In this document: positions 5,918 through 10,843 of the stretch, piece by piece
Numbering within the stretch: position 1 is the first letter of the stretch
Layout: each line of letters starts with the position of its first letter
Assembly: GCA_964451935.1 (NCBI GenBank)
Contig: CAYVKE010000110.1
Location: 1-10,843, forward strand
Direction of reading: 5' to 3'
DNA from: CALFXN01 sp964451935
GTDB lineage: Bacteria > Synergistota > Synergistia > Synergistales > Aminobacteriaceae
DNA length: 10,843 nucleotides
Notes under the pieces: generated by a model
Databases searched by the model: none
What the model was told of the DNA's origin: nothing
Seen by the model: only the letters and a program-made list of their open reading frames with translations
Made by a program: the position numbers and the translations under genes

Positions 5918-5932
5918 TCTTGAATTTCAAGA
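5918..5932. promoter_or_regulatory. 15-nt dyad just upstream of the rsgA leader promoter
   Basis: TCTTGAA (5918-5924) and TTCAAGA (5926-5932) are perfect 7-bp inverted arms around a single T. The dyad abuts the -35 box and would sit at about -40 to -54 from the start, where activators often bind. No regulator gene is linked to it here. It could also be chance in an AT-rich stretch. Confidence 0.35.
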
Positions 5933-6063
5933 CCGGTTTTCGCCGGACATTCACGGGGAACGACCATGGGCCGATTGTGCGTTTGCAAGCGTCGGACGGC
6001 GGCGGGAAGGAATTGCCGGGAACGAATCCGGCGGATCGGCGGCTTCTTTGCGATGCGCCTTCA

Positions 6064-7260
6064 TCAGGCTCCGCCTTCGAGATGCCGCTCTTCTATCCTC
6101 GAGAAGAATCCCACGGCCATCAAGCCGACTCCCAGAATCATCATCGTCCGAGGCAGCGACCAGTCCGCCAGAAGCCCTATGACCGGATTGATCGCCACGA
6201 TGCCGAGCGTCCGGCACATCGATGTCAGGGACAGTATGGTCGCCCGCTTGTCGGAAGGAATGTACCTGTTCATATAGGCGCTGAACACCGGCGCCCTCGG
6301 AAGACTGAACGACAGCCCGGCGACGATGAGAATCGCCACGACCTCCGGTCGCCCCGTCACTCCCAGCAGAAAATACGCTCCGCCGGAGACGAACGTCGTG
6401 GCCGCCAGCAAGGCCCGTTTCGATCCAAGAAGGCCTTCCATCCGTTCGACGTTGCTCAGAAAAAGAATCTGCCCGACGCAGGCCGAGGCTTGAACGACCC
6501 CATAGGAGGCGACGGGAAACCCCGCGCCCGCCAGGAGCGGCTGGAAGAGCCAGATCAATCCCCATGCGAGCGCGTTGGTAAGGGACAATTCGGCCGTGAG
6601 AAGCACCAGCGCGGGATTTCTTACGAAATACCGCCCGCCTTCGAGAAGTATCGTTCCGTATTTCGGCCTTGGCGCTCCTTCCGCCCGTATCGGCGGCTCC
6701 CTGAGCGTACAGGCGAGCGCGAACGCGGCCAGTGCGGGAAGAACGTAGAAGCGCATCGGCGCGACGTATCCGAAATATTTCGCGATAAAGCCTCCCGTGA
6801 TCGCCCCGGCTATGATGCCGCCAAGCTTGAACGACTCCATGGCGGAGAGCGTTCGCTTCGCCCGGCCCTCTCTCCCGATGCTCTTCAGACTGTCATAGGC
6901 GAGCGCTTCGTCCGCCCCCGAGTGCAGGGTATAGGCTATCGAAAAAACCACTTCCGCCGCCAGGAACACGTGAAAATCGGGTTTGCTCGCATAAAGAAGC
7001 GCCGCTATCGCCGCCGTTACGCTTCCCGCCATGAGCGAGATCTTCCGGCCCAGGAAGTCCGCGACCGTCCCGGTCGGAACTTCGAGGAGGAAGTTCCACA
7101 GCATGAACCATGAGTTGATGAAGAGCGCCTGCGAAAGCTTGAGCCCGCCCCAATCCATATAAAACGGAATCAGGACGGCCGCGAAAAAGTGCATCCAGAA
7201 GAACAGGCGGATTCCCATCAGCTTCCACAGGTTCGCTCCGTATTCCCGCTTTTCGGACAT
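6064..7260 (-). CDS. Major facilitator superfamily (MFS) transporter
   Basis: Inner-membrane secondary transporter. The sequence has about a dozen hydrophobic stretches over 398 residues, the usual MFS length. The loop between the second and third helices carries motif A in the form GTVADFLGRK (about residues 64-73). A long basic cytoplasmic loop lies mid-protein (about 190-215, EPPIRAEGAPRPKYG), dividing two six-helix halves. The ATG at 7260 is preferred because GAGG lies 9 nt before it. An upstream in-frame TTG at 7287 has no ribosome-binding site and would add nine charged residues. The cargo cannot be deduced; drug or metabolite export is common for such proteins. It is divergent from the DruA-like gene, and 320 bp separate it from rsgA downstream on the same strand without a clear terminator. 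Confidence 0.88.
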   Translation of the reverse strand: MSEKREYGANLWKLMGIRLFFWMHFFAAVLIPFYMDWGGLKLSQALFINSWFMLWNFLLEVPTGTVADFLGRKISLMAGSVTAAIAALLYASKPDFHVFLAAEVVFSIAYTLHSGADEALAYDSLKSIGREGRAKRTLSAMESFKLGGIIAGAITGGFIAKYFGYVAPMRFYVLPALAAFALACTLREPPIRAEGAPRPKYGTILLEGGRYFVRNPALVLLTAELSLTNALAWGLIWLFQPLLAGAGFPVASYGVVQASACVGQILFLSNVERMEGLLGSKRALLAATTFVSGGAYFLLGVTGRPEVVAILIVAGLSFSLPRAPVFSAYMNRYIPSDKRATILSLTSMCRTLGIVAINPVIGLLADWSLPRTMMILGVGLMAVGFFSRIEERHLEGGA

Positions 7261-7530
7261 TCCTTCACGCCTCGCTTTCCGCACCAAGGCATTTCGATCC
7301 GCCCGTTTCGGCGCAAGAAGTCCATGCTGCCGACCTCTTCTCGTTCTTTACGGTCCGTTCGCAGATTTCTTCTTCGTATTTCTTAATAATCATATTATGT
7401 GATATCCTGTACCGGAAAGAATATCCTTTTCTGAACATACACGCAAGACTCCGCTTATCGACGACAGGAAACGCGTCGTTGCGTCGACGGACGGCCCGAT
7501 CATAAAAAAAACTGAGGACTATGTGTCGCT
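7261..7530. other. Divergent intergenic region between the MFS and DruA-like genes
   Basis: This stretch should contain promoters for both divergent genes. An AT-rich patch (about 7378-7430, TTAATAATCATATTATGTG) is the likeliest place. The minus strand reads TATGAT inside it, but no good -35 is found at standard distance. An A-run and GAGGA (7514-7518) lie just before the DruA-like start. I see no RNA gene and no further ORF with support. Confidence 0.4.
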
Positions 7531-8661
7531 ATGAATCCTCCATCCACGGAATGCCTGAAGACCGCTATCATTCAATCGCTGCGCCAACAGGGATACGCCA
7601 TATGGAACGGCCTTATCCGAATGCCCGAAAATCCGACGAAGGACGACATGCGCACGCTGAATGCGCTTGCGATCCAAAAGAAGATGGAGGCGTCGACTCC
7701 CGGAATTCGCCGGCACGAAGGCCGGCTGATCCGCTACATCGCCGACGGAAACGAGGTGGACCCCGTCGCGATACGCCCAAGGCTCGTTTTGGTGCGGCCT
7801 CACTCGGAGCACGAACTGCTTTTCCGGTACGCATCCCTCCACTGGAGCATCCCGGTCTCCGCGGGATACGGGAGACGGCTCAGGTTTCTCGTATTCGACG
7901 AAAACAACGGCAGACTGTTCGGCCTGGGAGACCCCGTTTACTCCTTGCAGGCGCGCGACCGATGGATCGGATGGGATAAGGAAAACAAAGCACGGAAGCT
8001 GTATCACGTCATGGACGCCTATGTGCTCGGCGCGGTTCCGCCGTATTCCCTGCTGCTGGGGGGAAAGCTCATGGCGATGCTCGTTTGCAGCAACGAAGTC
8101 CGAAACGCGTTCCGCGAGAAATACGAAGGCGCGAAATCCCTGATCAGGCAGGATATCCGCCCTCCGTACCTGGTGCTGGTCACGACCACGTCGGCGCTCG
8201 GCCGGTCGTCCGTCTACAACCGGATCAGCATCGACGGCAGGCGCTACTGGACCAGCCTCGGATTCACGCAGGGGTCCGGAGAGTTCCACTTTTCGAACGG
8301 CGTATACGGCGACATCAGGGCGTACGTCGAAAAACACTGCGAGCCTACCGCAAAAAACGTCGCGTGGGGAACCGGCTTTCGAAATAAACGCGAAGTGATC
8401 CTCAAATGCCTCTCGAAGATCGGGCTCTCCAGCGAACTTCTCTACCACGGGATCCGCCGGGAAATCTTCGCCGCGCCCCTGGGGTGCGACGCGCTTCGTT
8501 TCCTGGAGGGAACGGCCCCGACCCCCCGTTTTTACGACCAGCCGGCCTCGGAACTCTTCGAAGTGTTCCGGGAACGATGGCTCATCGCCCGGGCCGAACG
8601 AAAACCGGAATATCGGGAGTACAGTCGCGAGCAGTATCGACTCTGGCCGTCGGAGGCATGA
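7531..8661 (+). CDS. DruA-like protein (DUF4338), without other Druantia genes
   Basis: Homologue of DruA, the DUF4338 protein of Druantia anti-phage systems; its biochemical activity is not known to me. Hallmark segments appear in order: GYGRRLRFLVFDE (112-124), LGDPVYSLQARDRWIGWDK (132-150), then MDAYVLGAVPPYSLLLGGKL (161-180), LVTTTSALGRSSVYNR (216-231) and the GSGEFHFSN region (248-256). At 376 residues it looks full length, with an intact frame. The ATG at 7531 is 12 nt after GAGGA (7514-7518), a long spacing; no better in-frame start is visible. The neighbours are an MFS transporter and an HD-GYP signalling gene. No DruE-type helicase or other Druantia component lies in the window. It may be a solitary DUF4338 protein, which occurs in many genomes, sometimes near mobile DNA. 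Confidence 0.85.
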   Translation: MNPPSTECLKTAIIQSLRQQGYAIWNGLIRMPENPTKDDMRTLNALAIQKKMEASTPGIRRHEGRLIRYIADGNEVDPVAIRPRLVLVRPHSEHELLFRYASLHWSIPVSAGYGRRLRFLVFDENNGRLFGLGDPVYSLQARDRWIGWDKENKARKLYHVMDAYVLGAVPPYSLLLGGKLMAMLVCSNEVRNAFREKYEGAKSLIRQDIRPPYLVLVTTTSALGRSSVYNRISIDGRRYWTSLGFTQGSGEFHFSNGVYGDIRAYVEKHCEPTAKNVAWGTGFRNKREVILKCLSKIGLSSELLYHGIRREIFAAPLGCDALRFLEGTAPTPRFYDQPASELFEVFRERWLIARAERKPEYREYSREQYRLWPSEA

Positions 8662-8791
8662 GGCCGGACGATCGGACCGATCGGGACGCGCAGGAACAAC
8701 CGCAGATCCTCCCGATGCGCCGGTCCGCGACGCAATCGAATCGTTCCGCCGTACGGCGGCTTCTCCCTTCGACCGTCCCCGTCACGGAATT

Positions 8792-8866
8792 TCACCCCGC
8801 GACGCTCTTCCATTCCCGCATCCATCGGATGTAACCGACCTTCGTTTTCCCGGCTTTTTCACTCAT
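8792..8866 (-). CDS. Possible 24-residue micro-ORF, function unknown
   Basis: On the minus strand an ATG (8866) follows AGGG at 5 nt and opens a 24-codon frame (MSEKAGKTKVGYIRW, then MREWKSVAG, stop). About 40 nt upstream is a promoter-like pair: TTCGCA (8934-8929), 17 bp, TATCAT (8911-8906). The peptide is basic with two Trp. It could be a small protein, the surviving 5' end of a decayed gene, or chance. I know no relative of it. Confidence 0.25.
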   Translation of the reverse strand: MSEKAGKTKVGYIRWMREWKSVAG

Positions 8867-8905
8867 GGTTTCCCTATTCTTTTCCCTACAAAAAAACGAC
8901 ATTGC

Positions 8906-8934
8906 ATGATATCTTAGGCCTCGCAATTTGCGAA
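8906..8934 (-). promoter_or_regulatory. Leftward promoter-like sequence with an overlapping dyad
   Basis: TTCGCA and TATCAT on the minus strand are spaced 17 bp (4 of 6 and 5 of 6 consensus matches). TCGCAA-T-TTGCGA (8921-8933) is a perfect 6-bp inverted repeat around one T and overlaps the -35. It sits between the leftward micro-ORF and the rightward HD-GYP gene, so a regulator bound there could act on both. This is a weak prediction. Confidence 0.3.
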
Positions 8935-9004
8935 TTTCGTGCATATAGTTCACATTTATGACTCTTTCGTAGCGCACAGACCCCAGAGAGGAGTTGTTAA
9001 TTCC

Positions 9005-10843
9005 ATGGCGGATGATCGAACGGAGACGGGAAACGCCTTCACGGCCGAATGTCCATGCGAACCGGACCTGAGATGCAACGCCCTTTTCGACCGGATTGCG
9101 GCGCTGGGCCGGACGTTCCTGTGGCAGGTCGACACCGGCGGGATGTACACGTTCGTGAGCGGCTCCGTCGAGTCGATCCTGGGGTATCGTCCGGAAGAAA
9201 TCGTCGGGAATGTCCGCTTCGGCGATCTGCACCCCGATGACGGGAAAAGCGCGTTCCGGAAAACGATCCGCTCGCTGTTCGAGGAGAGGGAACCGTTCGA
9301 AAGCTTCGAAAATCCGCTGCGGGCGAAGGACGGAACCACTCTTTGGGTTTCGACGAGCGCCGTGCCGTTGTTCGACGGGGACGGGAACTTTTGCGGCTAT
9401 CGCGGAATGGCTACGGATGTCACCGTTCACAAGAGGACGGAGCTGATGCAAGAAGCGCAGTACGCCGTCTCGGACAGGATAGCGACCGCCGGAACGCTCG
9501 CCGAAATCGTCGATGCGGCGCGAAGGGAACTCGGAGCGCTGATGGACACCCGGAAATTCGTCCTCGCGGAGTATGACGCGCGGACGAAAACGATTTCCGC
9601 AGCCCCCTTCCCGAGCGGCGACGGGAAGGAGCTTCTGTCGCGCTGGTCCGGCGAGAAATCGCTGACCGGAATGGTCATCAGGAACAGAAAGGCGATGCGC
9701 TTCTCGAAATGCGAGATCCGGAAACTGGCCGAAGACGGCGTCATCGAGCTTGCCGGCGCGCGCGCCGAAGTCTGGCTCGGCGCCCCGCTGTTGAGCAAGG
9801 ACAACGTCTTCGGGGCCATCTTCGTCCAGAGTTACGACGACCCGAAGGCCTACGACGATGCAAGCATGGAGACCCTCCAGGTCGCGGCGAACCAGATCAG
9901 CGTCTACATGGAAAAAAAGCGTGCGGAGGAGAAGCTGCGCGAGAGCGAAGAGACCTTCCGGACGTTTTTCGAACAGAACTGCGTCGGATTCGTCATTCTG
10001 GATACGAATGGAAAATGGCTGCGCTTCAACGACAGGTTCTGCGAGATGACGGGGTATTCGCGCCCGCAGCTCGAAAAGATGACATGGTCGGATTTCACAC
10101 CGAAGAAGGATTGCGAACGTGCGGCCGCGCTGTATTCCGACGCCGTGCGCATCGGGGGAACCGGTTTTCTCGATTTCGAAAAACGCTTCGTCCGTCGCGA
10201 CGGATCGATGATCGACGTATCCGTATCGTCCAGGCTTGTCAGAAGGCCGGACGGCACGGTCAAGCACATCGCCTCGATCATTCAGGACATCACCGAACGC
10301 AAGCATTTCGAACGACTGCTCACGGACAAGGCCGAAGAGCTGGAACGCCACCAGGAGGCGATCATCGCGAGCATGGCCATCCTCGCGGAATACCGCGATC
10401 ACGGGACGGGGGAGCACGTCCTCCGGACGAAGGAATACGTCCGGCTGCTTCTCGAGCGTTCCGGCGGGAGCGCGCTCTATCCGCCCGAGCACGTCCCGCT
10501 CCTGTGGCAGGCGGCCGCGCTGCACGACATCGGGAAGGTCGGCGTCCCCGACATGATCCTGCTGAAACCCGGAGAGCTGACGCCCGACGAGTTTGAGATC
10601 GCCAAGAAACATACCGTGATCGGGAGCGAAGTGCTCAAGGTCACCACGAGGGTTCTCGGGGAAGTTCCGTTCATTGCGTACGCGCGGCAGATCACGGAAT
10701 GCCATCACGAGAAATGGGACGGTTCGGGCTATCCGAACGGTCTGAAGGGGGAGGAGATCCCCTTTATCGCGAGGGTCATGGCGATAGCGGACGTCTACGA
10801 CGCGCTCGTGACGGAACGGCCCTACAAGAAGCCGATTCCGCAC
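9005..10843 (+). CDS. PAS-GAF-PAS-HD-GYP protein, probable cyclic-di-GMP phosphodiesterase, 3'-truncated by the window
   Basis: Cytoplasmic sensor/effector predicted to degrade cyclic-di-GMP in response to signals bound by its N-terminal domains. The frame is open for 613 codons to the window end, without stop. Domains: PAS 1 about 28-145 (VSGSVESILGYRPEEIVG, ending near TDVT), GAF about 147-305 (VWLGAPLLSKDNVFGAIFVQ), coiled linker KKRAEEKLRESEE, PAS 2 about 317-435 (ending IIQDITERK), then HD-GYP from about 440. Catalytic motifs are intact: RDHGTGEH early in the domain, His507-Asp508 in LHDIGKVGVPD, KKHTVIG, His567-His568-Glu in HHEKWDGSGYP, and IARVMAIADVYDAL. No membrane segment is visible. 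A GAGGAG (8988-8993) lies 11 nt before the ATG. Only the last part of the HD-GYP domain, and anything after it, is missing. Confidence 0.92.
   Translation, partial: MADDRTETGNAFTAECPCEPDLRCNALFDRIAALGRTFLWQVDTGGMYTFVSGSVESILGYRPEEIVGNVRFGDLHPDDGKSAFRKTIRSLFEEREPFESFENPLRAKDGTTLWVSTSAVPLFDGDGNFCGYRGMATDVTVHKRTELMQEAQYAVSDRIATAGTLAEIVDAARRELGALMDTRKFVLAEYDARTKTISAAPFPSGDGKELLSRWSGEKSLTGMVIRNRKAMRFSKCEIRKLAEDGVIELAGARAEVWLGAPLLSKDNVFGAIFVQSYDDPKAYDDASMETLQVAANQISVYMEKKRAEEKLRESEETFRTFFEQNCVGFVILDTNGKWLRFNDRFCEMTGYSRPQLEKMTWSDFTPKKDCERAAALYSDAVRIGGTGFLDFEKRFVRRDGSMIDVSVSSRLVRRPDGTVKHIASIIQDITERKHFERLLTDKAEELERHQEAIIASMAILAEYRDHGTGEHVLRTKEYVRLLLERSGGSALYPPEHVPLLWQAAALHDIGKVGVPDMILLKPGELTPDEFEIAKKHTVIGSEVLKVTTRVLGEVPFIAYARQITECHHEKWDGSGYPNGLKGEEIPFIARVMAIADVYDALVTERPYKKPIPH

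Larger units (their letters stand above)
8662..9004. other. Intergenic region after the DruA-like gene
   Basis: The stretch holds two perfect dyads, CGATCGG-A-CCGATCG (8669-8683, 7 nt after the DruA-like stop) and CCGCCGTACGGCGG (8746-8759). Neither is followed by a T-tract, so no convincing terminator is seen. Further on lie a possible leftward micro-ORF (8792-8866) with its own promoter-like sequence and the start region of the HD-GYP gene. No clear rightward promoter could be identified for that gene. Confidence 0.5.

Noticed and set aside
5797..5988. 63-codon minus-strand frame across the rsgA promoter
   Set aside because: It starts with TTG (or an ATG at 5967) without a ribosome-binding site and runs across the predicted promoter. 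The 18-codon ORF in another frame has a proper site.
4853..7113. Plus-strand open frames opposite rsgA and the MFS gene
   Set aside because: Both minus-strand genes are unambiguous by motif. The plus frames are shadows with skewed composition.
8746..8759. Perfect palindrome CCGCCGTACGGCGG as terminator of the DruA-like gene
   Set aside because: The loop would be only the central GTAC and no T-run follows. GC-rich palindromes of this length occur by chance in such DNA.
8792..10843. Very long open frame on the minus strand (683 codons)
   Set aside because: It is the antisense shadow of the PAS-GAF-PAS-HD-GYP gene. The plus strand has recognised domains and catalytic motifs throughout, while the minus translation is His/Arg-rich with no domain.
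1..10843. tRNA and rRNA genes
   Set aside because: I found no T-loop (GTTCRANNC) with an acceptor stem and no conserved rRNA stretches on either strand by eye.

Overview
The window looks like chromosomal DNA of a GC-rich bacterium of the phylum Synergistota. The main clue is the C-terminus of the protein ending at 2844: a Gly/Cys patch, a short hydrophobic stretch and an Arg-rich tail, matching the Synerg-CTERM sorting signal known from that phylum. Other genes fit a diderm bacterium: an exported Ntn-hydrolase, RsgA, an MFS transporter and an HD-GYP signalling protein. There is no phage, plasmid or CRISPR signature. The only mobile element is one insertion sequence cut by the left window edge.

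Layout, left to right. (1) 1-1142: 3' part of an ISNCY-type insertion sequence with its DDE transposase. Its right end sits inside (2) the 1144-2844 reading frame, a secreted beta-helix / choice-of-anchor Q / Synerg-CTERM protein that has lost its N-terminal half. (3) A 23-bp-stem bidirectional terminator (2899-2948) separates this from a leftward signal-peptide choloylglycine hydrolase / penicillin acylase family gene (2980-4086). (4) 4087-4654 has no convincing protein gene, but holds a promoter, four hairpins and a U-tract terminator on the minus strand, the profile of a roughly 190-nt structured RNA. (5) rsgA, leftward (4655-5743), follows an unusual leader (5744-5932). (6) A leftward MFS transporter (6064-7260). 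(7) Divergent from it, a solitary DruA-like (DUF4338) gene (7531-8661). (8) A 343-bp intergenic stretch with a possible leftward micro-ORF and a small dyad. (9) A rightward PAS-GAF-PAS-HD-GYP gene (9005 to the edge) that is open to the window end.

The most interesting structure is the rsgA leader. On the minus strand, in order, it carries a 15-nt dyad, a promoter with a perfect TATAAT, a ribosome-binding site, an 18-codon ORF, and then three RNA segments. The middle segment can pair either with the first segment (which lies inside the small ORF) or with the third segment, which contains the Shine-Dalgarno of rsgA. This is the architecture of a translational attenuator, here on a ribosome-assembly GTPase. 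It is read directly from the sequence, but its function is inferred.

The genes do not form one operon or one obvious pathway. Transcription units are short and mostly separated by promoters or hairpins.
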